From Desemzia sp045528445 (GTDB taxonomy: Bacteria; Bacillota; Bacilli; Lactobacillales; Carnobacteriaceae): a stretch of DNA of 57,866 nucleotides. Positions within the stretch are counted from its first letter, which is position 1; every line of letters begins with the position of its first letter. Below the pieces are notes generated by a model that worked only from the letters and a program-made list of their open reading frames with translations, searched no databases and was not told where the DNA came from. A program made the position numbers and the translations under genes. Of the stretch, positions 27,075 through 36,199 are shown piece by piece. Where the stretch lies: positions 1 to 57,866 of the forward strand of contig NZ_JBGQQU010000021.1 in the NCBI RefSeq assembly GCF_045528445.1, in the 5' to 3' direction.

Positions 27075-28574
27075 ATGAATAATGATTCGAACAAGAAAAA
27101 AAGAACGCGTATTCATCCAGTAGCGTATGTGGTGTCTCTAATTGTGGTAGCATTGCTTTCTGTAGGGTTTACTCTTTTAGCAACACATGCTTCTATCTCT
27201 GCACCAACGGAACCCGAATCATCTAATGCAGTTTCATCTAGTCAATCAGAATCTGCCGTCACCAGTACAAGCGGGATCGATTATACAAAGTTTGAACAGG
27301 TCTATAACACGTTGATGACAGAATATTTTCAAGAAGTGAGCAGTGAAGACTTAATGGAAGGTGCTCTTTCTGGGATGACAAATGCTGTAGGAGATCCTTA
27401 TACGCAATATTTAGATTTATCTGATTCTGCTGTTTTGAATGAGAGCATTGATGCTTCTTTTGAAGGCATTGGCGCTGAGGTCCAAAAACAGGGGGATTAC
27501 ATTATGATCGTGTCCCCAATCGCTGGTTCTCCAGCAGAAAAAGCTGGTTTGATGCCGAATGACATTATTTTAAAAGCAAATGACCAAGAATTGAGCGGCC
27601 TTTCTTTAAATGAGGCAGTGTCTTACATTCGTGGAGAAAAAGGGTCTGAAGTCGTTTTGACAATCCAGCGAGGAGACAATACGTTTGAAGTTACGCTGAC
27701 ACGAGATACGATTCCGGTAGAAACGGTGGTCTATAATTTAGATGAATCAGACCCGACAGTCGGTTATGTCGGTATCACGAGTTTTTCTACACCAACCTAT
27801 ACCGAATTGGTCGCCGCCGTGGAAGACTTGAGAGCTCAAGGAGCTACCTCATTTGTCTTTGATGTCCGCCAGAACCCAGGCGGTTTATTGGATGCAGCCA
27901 TTAATATTTCCAATATGTTTTTAGAAGATGGTGAGACGATTGTTCAAACTCAAGAACGTGATCAAGAACCAGTTCCCGTTGTTGCAGATGATGCTTCAAT
28001 GGGAGATTTTCAAGTGACAGAGCCATCTGTTCTGTTAGTTGATGAAGGAAGTGCCAGTGCATCAGAGATTTTAGCAGGTGCACTGCAAGAATCTGCTGAT
28101 ATCACTGTTATGGGATCGACGACATTTGGAAAAGGGACAGTACAATCTGTGATTCCTTTTGCAGATGAAAGCGAGTTGAAATTAACGATTGCCAAATGGC
28201 TGACGCCAAACGGAAATTGGATCCATGATAAAGGTATTGAACCTGATATTGCAGCGGAATTACCTGAATATGCTTATCTTTTAATGATCAATTCTTCGGC
28301 CACCTACCAAGAAGGTGACACATCTGAAGAAGTGGCGAATTTAGAAAAAGTGATCGATGCTTTGAGTTATGATGTAGGTGAAGTGGATGGACATTTTGAT
28401 GAAGCCACTGCTGAAGCAGTTGAAACATTCCAAGCTGATCAAGAGTTGACGGTTGATGGTGTCGTGACAGAAGAAACGGCTATTATGCTGATTACAGAAT
28501 TGCGCAATTTGATTGATTCAAATGACACGCAGTATGAGGAAGCTTTGGACCATTTGCAACAATCAGGTGAATAG
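27075..28574 (+). CDS. C-terminal processing peptidase (S41, CtpA/CtpB type)
   Basis: An exported serine protease with a Ser/Lys dyad. Residues 15-38 form a transmembrane anchor, a Ser-rich linker follows, then a PDZ domain (about 125-200, GIGAEVQKQGDY and SPAEKAGLMPNDIIL), the S41 core with the nucleophile in EGSASASEILAGAL and Lys in TFGKGTVQ, and a C-terminal peptidoglycan-binding domain (about 420-480). The family processes signalling or envelope proteins; the target here is unknown. Length is 499 aa with a good AAAGGAG site. A terminator follows. Confidence 0.93.
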   Translation: MNNDSNKKKRTRIHPVAYVVSLIVVALLSVGFTLLATHASISAPTEPESSNAVSSSQSESAVTSTSGIDYTKFEQVYNTLMTEYFQEVSSEDLMEGALSGMTNAVGDPYTQYLDLSDSAVLNESIDASFEGIGAEVQKQGDYIMIVSPIAGSPAEKAGLMPNDIILKANDQELSGLSLNEAVSYIRGEKGSEVVLTIQRGDNTFEVTLTRDTIPVETVVYNLDESDPTVGYVGITSFSTPTYTELVAAVEDLRAQGATSFVFDVRQNPGGLLDAAINISNMFLEDGETIVQTQERDQEPVPVVADDASMGDFQVTEPSVLLVDEGSASASEILAGALQESADITVMGSTTFGKGTVQSVIPFADESELKLTIAKWLTPNGNWIHDKGIEPDIAAELPEYAYLLMINSSATYQEGDTSEEVANLEKVIDALSYDVGEVDGHFDEATAEAVETFQADQELTVDGVVTEETAIMLITELRNLIDSNDTQYEEALDHLQQSGE

Positions 28575-28580
28575 AGAAAG

Positions 28581-28614
28581 AAAGAAGATGGAGGTAGTTC
28601 TGTCTTCTTTTTTT
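28581..28614 (+). terminator. Terminator of the S41 peptidase gene
   Basis: AAAGAAGA (28581-28588) pairs with TCTTCTTT (28603-28610), continuing into a T-run. Confidence 0.7.
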
Positions 28615-28692
28615 CGGAGCGGCAACAAAAACATAGTTATTTCAGCACTTTTTTAGTATGATAAAGATAAATAAAGTTTGGAGCGAAATGAT

Positions 28693-29235
28693 ATGAAGAA
28701 ATATTGGAAGGAAAATGGCAAAGGATGGTTGAAAGCAGTGCTTTTTGCAGCAATTGCCGTATCGATTATCAAGTATTTTATTTTTCTTCCAGTTTCCATT
28801 GACGGCTCTTCGATGTTTCCTACATTTCAACAAAACGATCAAATTATCGTTGAAACTATTCACCAAATCAACCGATTTGATGTGATCGTTTTTCGTGATT
28901 CTTCAAATCGGACATTTGTAAAACGAGTGATTGGTCTTCCTGGAGAAAGTATCCGGTATGAAAATGATCAGTTGTTTATCGATGATGAACCGATCAATGA
29001 GCAGTTTTTGGAGAACGATTATGTCAAAACAGCGGGTGGCGTTTGGACTTCAAATTTTACCCTTGAGAATCTGACGGGAGAAGCATTGGTTCCAGAGGGA
29101 CATTATTTTGTATTGGGAGATAATCGGCGCTTGAGCCATGATAGTCGTTATTATGGACCTATACCAGCGGAAATGATTATAGGGGAAGCGGTTATGGTAT
29201 ACTATCCATTTGAACGTATATCTATCGTAAATTAA
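28693..29235 (+). CDS. lepB: Signal peptidase I (first of two)
   Basis: Type I leader peptidase that removes signal peptides of exported proteins at the outer face of the membrane. One N-terminal transmembrane helix (about 14-34), nucleophile Ser in IDGSSMFPTF, general-base Lys in FVKRVIGLPGE and the box E motif LGDNRRLSHDSR. The ATG at 28693 has GGAGCG seven bases upstream; the in-frame TTG at 28678 lies on that site. It is 180 aa and is followed 22 bp later by a second signal peptidase. Confidence 0.93.
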   Translation: MKKYWKENGKGWLKAVLFAAIAVSIIKYFIFLPVSIDGSSMFPTFQQNDQIIVETIHQINRFDVIVFRDSSNRTFVKRVIGLPGESIRYENDQLFIDDEPINEQFLENDYVKTAGGVWTSNFTLENLTGEALVPEGHYFVLGDNRRLSHDSRYYGPIPAEMIIGEAVMVYYPFERISIVN

Positions 29236-29257
29236 AGGATGAAGGTAGGAGATAGCA

Positions 29258-29926
29258 ATGAACAATAACTATGATGCGGAACAAGGACAAATGAACCAGT
29301 CCTATGAACCTCGAAGAGACAAATACCCTTCAAAAAAAAGAAAGACTGCCCCACCGGAAAATACGCCTTCTAATAAATGGAAAGAATTTTTTAGTACCCT
29401 ACTGTATATTGTGGTCGCTTTAGTGATTTTTATGCTGGTACGCCACTTTTTGTTTGCTGCAGTAAGTGTTGAGGGCGATTCAATGGTTCCGACGTTACAC
29501 GATAATGATCGTCTGATCTTAAACAAGGTAGCGGATATCAATCGATTTGATATTGTTGTATTCGATGCACCTGATGATCCAGGGAAACAATACATTAAAC
29601 GGGTGATCGGAGTGCCTGGGGACACGATAGAAGTACGAGATGATGTTTTATTCGTTAATGGGGAAGAAGTACCAGAAGAGTATTTGGCAGCTGAGTATTT
29701 TACCTTAGATGAATCAGACAACTTTACGGATGACTTTAATTTGTCTATCTTGACTGGAATAGAAAAAGTCCCTGAAGGACAATACTTTTTATTAGGCGAT
29801 AACCGAATCAACTCAAAAGACAGCCGTTACTTTGGGTTTGTGGAAGAAAGTGCGATTGTTGGTACAACTGATTTAAGAATTTGGCCGTTAAGCGATATTG
29901 GAGATATGAATCCAGCAAATGAGTAG
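29258..29926 (+). CDS. Signal peptidase I (second, tandem paralogue)
   Basis: A second type I signal peptidase, 222 aa. It has a long basic, proline-containing cytoplasmic N-terminus (about 40 residues), a transmembrane helix (about 47-68), Ser in VEGDSMVPTL, Lys in YIKRVIGVPGD and LGDNRINSKDSR. It differs from its neighbour enough to be an old duplication, and the two may process different precursors. The AGGAGA site before ATG 29258 is clear. Confidence 0.93.
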   Translation: MNNNYDAEQGQMNQSYEPRRDKYPSKKRKTAPPENTPSNKWKEFFSTLLYIVVALVIFMLVRHFLFAAVSVEGDSMVPTLHDNDRLILNKVADINRFDIVVFDAPDDPGKQYIKRVIGVPGDTIEVRDDVLFVNGEEVPEEYLAAEYFTLDESDNFTDDFNLSILTGIEKVPEGQYFLLGDNRINSKDSRYFGFVEESAIVGTTDLRIWPLSDIGDMNPANE

Positions 29927-30047
29927 CACACAACACTGTACAATAGGATAAAACTAATCAAGAGATTCTAACCAGAAACTTTTTGGTGGAATGGAAAGGT
30001 TAGTTTTTCTTTTTGGAACAATGATTGAAATAAAGGACGTGAATGGT

Positions 30048-30920
30048 ATGAAAGTAATACAATGGTATCCAGGTCATATGGCCAAAGCCAAAAGAGAAGT
30101 ATCTGAAAAAATAAAATTAGTGGATGTCGTTTTTGAGCTGGTGGATGCAAGACTGCCGATTTCCAGTCGAAATCCGGTGTTGGATGAAATCATTCAACAC
30201 AAACCACGCATCATGATCTTAAACAAAAGTGATTTGGCCGATAAAAAAGCTACGCAGCAATGGGTCAACTACTTCGAAAACCAAGGCATTCCTGCTATTC
30301 CGATCGTAGCTCAAGAAGGCAAAGGGGTTAAAGAGATTACTGCCAGAGCTAAACAATTGATGCAGCCTAAATTTGATCGTATGGCTGAAAAAGGCATGAA
30401 GCCCCGTCCGATTCGAGCCATGAGTATCGGAATCCCCAATGTTGGGAAATCGACCCTGATCAATCGTTTAGTGAAAAAAAATGTTGCAAAAACTGGAAAC
30501 AGACCAGGGATCACAAAAGCCCAACAATGGCTTAAATTGGGAAAAGAAATCGAATTATTGGATACTCCCGGAATTTTATGGCCGAAGTTTGAAGATCCCG
30601 AAATAGGGAAAAAACTGGCATTGACAGGAGCTATCAAAGATACGCTGTTGAATATAGATGACATTGTATTATATGGATTAGGGTTTTTGAAAGAAAATCA
30701 TCCTGCCGCTTTAGCCAAACGCTACAATTTGACAACAGAAGAATTAACTCTTGATAATCCAGAGTTATTGATGTTGATCAGTGAAAAACGTGGCTTTAGA
30801 GATGATTACAATCGAGCTGCAGAAATGGTCTTATACGAGATTCGTGATGGAAAAATAAGTCCATTTACTTTAGATGTTGTACCTGTACAAGAATCTGAAG
30901 GAGAAGAAACGAATGATTGA
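30048..30920 (+). CDS. rbgA: Ribosome biogenesis GTPase RbgA (YlqF)
   Basis: A circularly permuted GTPase needed for late assembly of the 50S subunit. Motif order is permuted: G4 (LNKSD) comes first, then the P-loop GIPNVGKSTL and G3 DTPG. The start MKVIQWYPGHMAKAKREV matches the family, so the ATG at 30048 is chosen over the 19-codon longer frame. The C-terminal all-helical domain contacts rRNA. The last bases overlap the start of rnhB. rbgA-rnhB-dprA-topA is the same series as in Bacillus. Confidence 0.95.
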   Translation: MKVIQWYPGHMAKAKREVSEKIKLVDVVFELVDARLPISSRNPVLDEIIQHKPRIMILNKSDLADKKATQQWVNYFENQGIPAIPIVAQEGKGVKEITARAKQLMQPKFDRMAEKGMKPRPIRAMSIGIPNVGKSTLINRLVKKNVAKTGNRPGITKAQQWLKLGKEIELLDTPGILWPKFEDPEIGKKLALTGAIKDTLLNIDDIVLYGLGFLKENHPAALAKRYNLTTEELTLDNPELLMLISEKRGFRDDYNRAAEMVLYEIRDGKISPFTLDVVPVQESEGEETND

Positions 30921-31713
30921 TGCCAATAAACCACTTAGTATCGCAGAAATAAAAAAGGTTTTACAGACGATCACGGATCCGTCAGATGAGCGTTTAGATG
31001 CTTTTCGATTAGATTCTCGCAAAGGTGCCCTGACCGCCTTAAACAGTTGGGAACGAAAAATAGAAAAACAACAGTTGAAAGAAATGAAGCTTCAGGAAAT
31101 GCTGGTTTACGAAAAACGAGCGTGGTCTCATGGAAAAAAACTAGTTGCCGGGATCGATGAAGTGGGTCGCGGGCCTTTGGCAGGGCCTGTTGTATCTGCT
31201 GCTGTCATTTTACCAAAGGATTTTAATGTCATCGGTATAAATGATTCTAAGCAATTGTCTTTAGCTAAAAGAGAAGAACTCTTTGAGGTGATTCAATCTG
31301 AAGCATTAGCCATCGGTATTGGCATCAAAGACACAACGGTCATTGATCAAGTGAATATTTATGAAGCATCAAAACTGGCCATGATCGAAGCTGTGGAACA
31401 ATTAGAGGTTCAACCAGATCATTTATTGATAGATGCTATGAAATTGCCTCTTTCATTTCCTCAAGAAAGCATTATTAAAGGGGATGCCAAGAGCGTTTCA
31501 ATCGCAGCGGCTAGTATTATTGCCAAAGTAACCAGAGACCGTATGATGGAAGAGTATGATTCCATTTATCCAGGTTATGGATTTTCAAAAAATGCTGGGT
31601 ATGGGACTAAGGAACATTTGAATGGTTTAGATCAATTAGGTGTTACTCCTATTCATCGTCACAGTTTTGCGCCTGTACGAGAAGCTTATCGGCAACAATA
31701 CTCTTCATTATAA
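30913..31713 (+). CDS. rnhB: Ribonuclease HII
   Basis: Removes RNA primers and single ribonucleotides from DNA. The active-site motif GIDEVGRGPLAGPVVSAAV carries the Asp-Glu pair, with further acidic residues in LLIDAMKLP and the motif KGDAKS...SIIAKVTRDR. An N-terminal helical extension of about 90 residues precedes the catalytic domain, usual in Firmicutes. The ATG at 30913 follows AAGGAGA and overlaps the rbgA stop. 266 aa. Confidence 0.95.
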   Translation: MIDANKPLSIAEIKKVLQTITDPSDERLDAFRLDSRKGALTALNSWERKIEKQQLKEMKLQEMLVYEKRAWSHGKKLVAGIDEVGRGPLAGPVVSAAVILPKDFNVIGINDSKQLSLAKREELFEVIQSEALAIGIGIKDTTVIDQVNIYEASKLAMIEAVEQLEVQPDHLLIDAMKLPLSFPQESIIKGDAKSVSIAAASIIAKVTRDRMMEEYDSIYPGYGFSKNAGYGTKEHLNGLDQLGVTPIHRHSFAPVREAYRQQYSSL

Positions 31714-31726
31714 TAAGTAGAAACAG

Positions 31727-31755
31727 AAACTAGGACCAGTGTCCTAGTTTTCTTT
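31727..31755 (+). terminator. Terminator of rbgA-rnhB
   Basis: AAACTAGGAC (31727-31736) pairs perfectly with GTCCTAGTTT (31741-31750) around a CAGT loop, followed by TCTTTG. Confidence 0.75.
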
Positions 31756-31833
31756 GCGTGGTCAAAAACATTTCAAGGATTAAAAAAATTTCTCTATTTC
31801 TACGTATGTTTAATTAAAGGGAGGGACAGAGAG

Positions 31834-32706
31834 ATGTTGAATATTGAACAGTTAAATTTAATTATGCTCCATTTATCCTTATGCAGAGGTGTGGATTCCA
31901 GCCAACGTATCATGATGATCGTGGCCGTTATGGAAAATCCGGATTGTACATTAGCAGAATTGGCCGACAGTGCAGGACTCGTAGAACAGAAAAGAACTCT
32001 TTTTTACGAGAGTTACCAGTCTATTCCGTTAGCAGAAGTAGTCCAAGAACACCAAAAAAAGAACATTCATTGGGTATCCATTTTCGATCCTCGTTTTCCA
32101 GAATACCTTAGACACATTTATGATCCGCCTGCCTTATTATTTTATAAAGGCGATATCAGCCTGGTAAAAGAAAATTTGCTGTCTGTGGTCGGTTCAAGAA
32201 ACCATAGTCCATACACTACAGAGGTGCTGAAGCAATTTGTACCAACTTTGATCGAGAAAAAGTTGGTACTTGTCAGCGGGTTAGCTAAAGGGGTAGACAC
32301 CCAAACACATCAATTAGCTCTTCATCATTCAGGTAAAACGATCGCTGTTATTGGTTGCGGTTTGGATTGTTACTACCCTAAAGAAAACCAAGAACTGCAA
32401 GATGAGATAGCTGATAATCATCTGCTGTTGTCTGAATACCCTATAGGAACCAAGCCATTGAAACATCATTTTCCTATGCGGAATCGAATCATTGCTGGTC
32501 TCAGTTCAGGAACGTTAGTCATTGAAGCCAAATACCGCAGCGGCAGCTTAATAACGGCTAATTTAGCCTTGCGTGAAGGGCGGGAAGTATTTGCTGTGCC
32601 GGGAGCTATTACAAATCCTTTTTGTGCGGGGACCAATGACTTGATTGTACAAGGTGCTACTTGTGTATTGAATGGAGAAATGCTGACACAAAACTATCGT
32701 TTATAA
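31834..32706 (+). CDS. dprA: DNA-processing protein DprA (Smf)
   Basis: DprA loads RecA on incoming single-stranded DNA during natural transformation. The N-terminal helical part (about 1-65) is followed by the Rossmann-like core with VVGSRNHSPY, SGLAKGVDTQTH, AVIGCGLDCYYPKEN and MRNRIIAGLS. The length is 290 aa and the C-terminal winged-helix domain found in some homologues is missing, which is common in this order. Its presence alone does not show that the strain is transformable. Confidence 0.94.
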   Translation: MLNIEQLNLIMLHLSLCRGVDSSQRIMMIVAVMENPDCTLAELADSAGLVEQKRTLFYESYQSIPLAEVVQEHQKKNIHWVSIFDPRFPEYLRHIYDPPALLFYKGDISLVKENLLSVVGSRNHSPYTTEVLKQFVPTLIEKKLVLVSGLAKGVDTQTHQLALHHSGKTIAVIGCGLDCYYPKENQELQDEIADNHLLLSEYPIGTKPLKHHFPMRNRIIAGLSSGTLVIEAKYRSGSLITANLALREGREVFAVPGAITNPFCAGTNDLIVQGATCVLNGEMLTQNYRL

Positions 32707-32760
32707 AAAAAACTTTTCTTTTTTTATTTTTCTCGAAAGATAAATCTAAAAAAACAAAAC

Positions 32761-32796
32761 AAAAGACTGCTGCTTCAGCTTTTAGCTGTCTTTTTT
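32761..32796 (+). terminator. Terminator of dprA
   Basis: AAAAGACTGCT (32761-32771) pairs, with one mismatch, to AGCTGTCTTTT (32784-32794), inside a run of T. Confidence 0.7.
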
Positions 32797-32854
32797 GAGT
32801 CCCTCTTTTTTAGACGTCATTTCTAGAAAAATTAAAAAGCTTTCATTTGAATAG

Positions 32855-32884
32855 TTGACAAATACCACTTGAATAGCATAAGAT
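32855..32884 (+). promoter_or_regulatory. Probable sigma-A promoter of topA
   Basis: A perfect TTGACA (32855-32860), 18-bp spacer and TAAGAT (32879-32884) lie 75 bp upstream of the topA start. Confidence 0.65.
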
Positions 32885-32958
32885 GATTTACGATTTCAGT
32901 TAGTTATTCAAACCAGTGATAAATACAACGAATACGTTCAATTGAAAGGAGTATTTTA

Positions 32959-35037
32959 TTGGCCTATAAATATTTGGTGATCGTGGAATCACCTGCTAAA
33001 GCAAAAACAATTGAAAAATATTTAGGAAGAAATTATAAAGTAGTGGCCAGTTTAGGTCACATACGTGATTTACCTAAGAGCCGCATGGCGATCGATACGG
33101 AAAATCATTACCAACCAGAATACATTTCCATTCGAGGCAAAGGACCTTTGATCAAAGAATTGAAAAAATACGCAAAAAAAGCTGAAAAAGTTTTTCTCGC
33201 AGCTGACCCGGATAGAGAAGGGGAAGCTATCGCTTGGCACTTGTGTTATCTGTTGGGCTTAGATATAGAAGATAAAAATCGTGTAGTTTTTAATGAGATT
33301 ACGAAAGACGCTGTAAAAGGGGCTTTTAAAGAACCTCGTTCCATTAATTTAGACCTCGTCGATTCTCAACAAGCCAGACGTGTATTAGACCGTTTAGTAG
33401 GGTATACGATTAGTCCTATTCTATGGAAAAAAGTCAAAAAAGGGTTGAGTGCAGGTCGTGTCCAATCAGTCGCATTAAAATTGATCTGTGATCGTGAAGA
33501 AGAAATTGCCGCCTTCGAACCTGAAGAATACTGGTCAATTGATGGAAATTTCAAAAAAGGAACTAAAAAATTCAAAGCAGCTTTTTATGGAGTAAACGGT
33601 AAAAAGACAAAGTTGACGAATGCGGAAGAAACCCAAAAAGTGATTCAGCTAATTGATGGCGATGAATTTGAAATAACAAACGTGGTTAAAAAAGAACGTA
33701 AACGGAATCCATCGCTGCCATTTACCACCAGCAGTATGCAACAAGACGCGGCCCGTAAAATCAATTTTAAAACCCGTAAAACCATGATGACCGCGCAACA
33801 GTTGTATGAAGGAATCGCTCTTGGACGTGGTGGAACAGTAGGCTTGATCACTTATATGCGCACCGACTCTACACGGATCTCGGATACTGCTAAAGGCGAA
33901 GTTCATGACTTTATTAATGAAAATTATGGTCCGGAATATGCCAATGCGAAACCTCGTGTGGGAAAAAAATCAGAAGGCTCCCAAGACGCCCATGAAGCAA
34001 TCCGTCCTTCCAGTGTGAAACGGACGCCGGAAGAAATCCAAAAATATTTGTCCAAAGACCAGTATAAATTGTATAACTTGATTTGGTCTCGTTTTGTAGC
34101 CAGCCAAATGAAACCAGCTGTTTTCGATACGATGACAGTAGATTTGGAGCGAAATGATGTATTATTCAGAGCAAATGGACAAAAAATGAAGTTTCCGGGG
34201 TACCAAAAAGTGTACATTGAGTCCAGTGAAAGCGGCAAAACAGAAAAAGACAACATTTTACCACCTATGGAAGAAGGCGAGACGGCTAAGACAGTTGATA
34301 TTGAACCTAAGCAACATTTCACTCAACCGCCAGCTCGTTTCTCTGAAGCAACGTTGATCAAAACGTTGGAAGAAAATGGTGTTGGACGTCCGTCTACCTA
34401 TGCCCCTACATTGGAAACGATCCAACGAAGATATTATGTTAAATTAGCTGCCAAACGATTTGAACCTACAGAATTGGGAACAATCGTCAACGGACTGATT
34501 GCAGAGTACTTCCCTCAAATCGTAGATGTTCACTTTACCGCTCAAATGGAAAAAGATTTAGACCAAGTTGAAGACGGAAAAGAAGAATGGGTCAATGTCA
34601 TCGATCGCTTCTATCAACCATTTGAAAAAACGGTTGAGATTGCTGAAGAGCAAATGGAAAAGGTCCAAATCAAAGATGAACCAGCCGGATTTGATTGTGA
34701 GGTTTGTGGTCATCCGATGGTCATTAAAATGGGAAGATATGGAAAATTCTATGCTTGCAGCAATTTTCCGGAATGTCGTAACACGAAAGCCATTGTTAAA
34801 GACATCGGCGTTACTTGTCCAACTTGTGGAGAAGGCCATGTTATTGAACGCAAATCGAAAAAGAACCGCATTTTTTACGGATGTGATCGTTATCCTGATT
34901 GTGAGTTTGTTTCTTGGAACAAGCCGATCGGTCGAAATTGTCCTAAGTGCGAGCATTATCTAGTAGAGAAAAAAGTTGCTAAAGGCAAACAAGTTATCTG
35001 TAGCCACTGTGACTACGAAGAAGAATTGCAAAAATAA
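32959..35037 (+). CDS. topA: DNA topoisomerase I
   Basis: Type IA topoisomerase that relaxes negative supercoils. The Toprim domain opens with VIVESPAKAKTIEKYLG and contains DPDREGEAIAWH. The active-site tyrosine is residue 299 in GLITYMRTDSTR. The C-terminus (after about 575) carries three four-cysteine zinc modules beginning CEVCGHP, CPTCGEG and CPKCEHY. The start is TTG at 32959 with AAAGGAG upstream. 692 aa. Confidence 0.96.
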   Translation: MAYKYLVIVESPAKAKTIEKYLGRNYKVVASLGHIRDLPKSRMAIDTENHYQPEYISIRGKGPLIKELKKYAKKAEKVFLAADPDREGEAIAWHLCYLLGLDIEDKNRVVFNEITKDAVKGAFKEPRSINLDLVDSQQARRVLDRLVGYTISPILWKKVKKGLSAGRVQSVALKLICDREEEIAAFEPEEYWSIDGNFKKGTKKFKAAFYGVNGKKTKLTNAEETQKVIQLIDGDEFEITNVVKKERKRNPSLPFTTSSMQQDAARKINFKTRKTMMTAQQLYEGIALGRGGTVGLITYMRTDSTRISDTAKGEVHDFINENYGPEYANAKPRVGKKSEGSQDAHEAIRPSSVKRTPEEIQKYLSKDQYKLYNLIWSRFVASQMKPAVFDTMTVDLERNDVLFRANGQKMKFPGYQKVYIESSESGKTEKDNILPPMEEGETAKTVDIEPKQHFTQPPARFSEATLIKTLEENGVGRPSTYAPTLETIQRRYYVKLAAKRFEPTELGTIVNGLIAEYFPQIVDVHFTAQMEKDLDQVEDGKEEWVNVIDRFYQPFEKTVEIAEEQMEKVQIKDEPAGFDCEVCGHPMVIKMGRYGKFYACSNFPECRNTKAIVKDIGVTCPTCGEGHVIERKSKKNRIFYGCDRYPDCEFVSWNKPIGRNCPKCEHYLVEKKVAKGKQVICSHCDYEEELQK

Positions 35038-35265
35038 TCTATTGATAAAACAAGGATCAAGCAGGACCTTTTCAATTTTATGGAATGAAAAAATTGCTTC
35101 ACGAGTTTTATCAAACGCCACAGCTTGAAGTGGTTTAGATTCATTTAATCGGTCAAAGAACTATGATTTTTATCGGATTAAGTTTCGTTTAAAGAGTTCC
35201 CAATCGATTGTAATCCCTTTGCTGGTATGATAAAGTTACTTTGTCGTACGAGTGGAGGGATTTTT

Positions 35266-36165
35266 GTGAACAATCAAAAATTGATCGAGCTTTTTTTAAA
35301 TTATTTGATTTCAGAGCGGGATTATTCCGTTCTCACAAAAAAAGCTTATCAAGAAGATATTGAACAATTTAATGCATTTTTAAATCAAACGGGAGAATCG
35401 GCGTTTAATACAGTCTCCATCCAAGATGTCAGGATTTTCTTGGGAGAATTAAATGAAAAAAAATTAAGTCGAAATAGTGTTTCTCGAAAAATATCGAGTC
35501 TGCGAGCATTTTATCAATTTTTATTGCGCAATGAACTCGTGACAGACAATCCTTTCTCTTATGTTCACTTAAAAAAGAAAAATTTGAGATTGCCAAGATT
35601 TTTTTATGAGAAAGAAATGGATGTCCTTTTTCAAACCGTTCAAGGAGATGGGCCATTAGACATGCGCAATGAAGCTATCTTGGAAGTTCTCTACGGTACA
35701 GGTATTCGTGTCAGCGAGTGTGCCGGTATTCAGTTACAAGATATTGATTTCGAGTTAAATGTATTATTGGTCCATGGAAAAGGCAATAAAGAACGCTATG
35801 TTCCATTTGGACATTATGCGGCAGTTGCGATGCAGCATTACTTGGAAAAAGGACGTAAACCGTTGATGCAGAAGCACCATAAAGAACACAAGACGTTATT
35901 TGTGAATCACCATGGAGATGGGATCACACCTACAGGAATTGAATACGTGTTGAATCAAGTCATCAAAAAAAGCAGTCTTACATCAGACATTCATCCGCAT
36001 ATGCTCCGACATACCTTTGCGACACATTTGTTGAACAACGGTGCAGACATGCGTACTGTTCAAGAACTCCTTGGACATTCAAGCTTATCATCGACCCAAA
36101 TTTATGCTCATGTAACAAAAGAAAGCTTACAAAAAAATTATCGTCAATTTCATCCTAGAGCTTAA
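35266..36165 (+). CDS. xerC: Tyrosine recombinase XerC (CodV)
   Basis: Site-specific recombinase resolving chromosome dimers at dif together with XerD. An N-terminal SAM-like DNA-binding domain (about 1-90) precedes the catalytic domain with GTGIRVSE (Arg), HGKGNKER (Lys), HMLRHTFATH (His-x-x-Arg), GHSSLSSTQIYAHV (His, nucleophile Tyr). The GTG at 35266 has GGAGGG six bases upstream; the longer ATG frame at 35227 has none. It heads the xerC-hslV-hslU-codY series, the counterpart of B. subtilis codVWXY. Confidence 0.95.
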   Translation: MNNQKLIELFLNYLISERDYSVLTKKAYQEDIEQFNAFLNQTGESAFNTVSIQDVRIFLGELNEKKLSRNSVSRKISSLRAFYQFLLRNELVTDNPFSYVHLKKKNLRLPRFFYEKEMDVLFQTVQGDGPLDMRNEAILEVLYGTGIRVSECAGIQLQDIDFELNVLLVHGKGNKERYVPFGHYAAVAMQHYLEKGRKPLMQKHHKEHKTLFVNHHGDGITPTGIEYVLNQVIKKSSLTSDIHPHMLRHTFATHLLNNGADMRTVQELLGHSSLSSTQIYAHVTKESLQKNYRQFHPRA

Positions 36166-36199
36166 GAGAGCCTGGGTGTAGTTAAATGGAGGAATTAAT

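Noticed and set aside
35038..35163. Minus-strand open frame of about 40 codons in the topA-xerC gap
   Set aside because: No start codon with a ribosome binding site, flanked by a stop, and not similar to TrmFO or any family I recognise.
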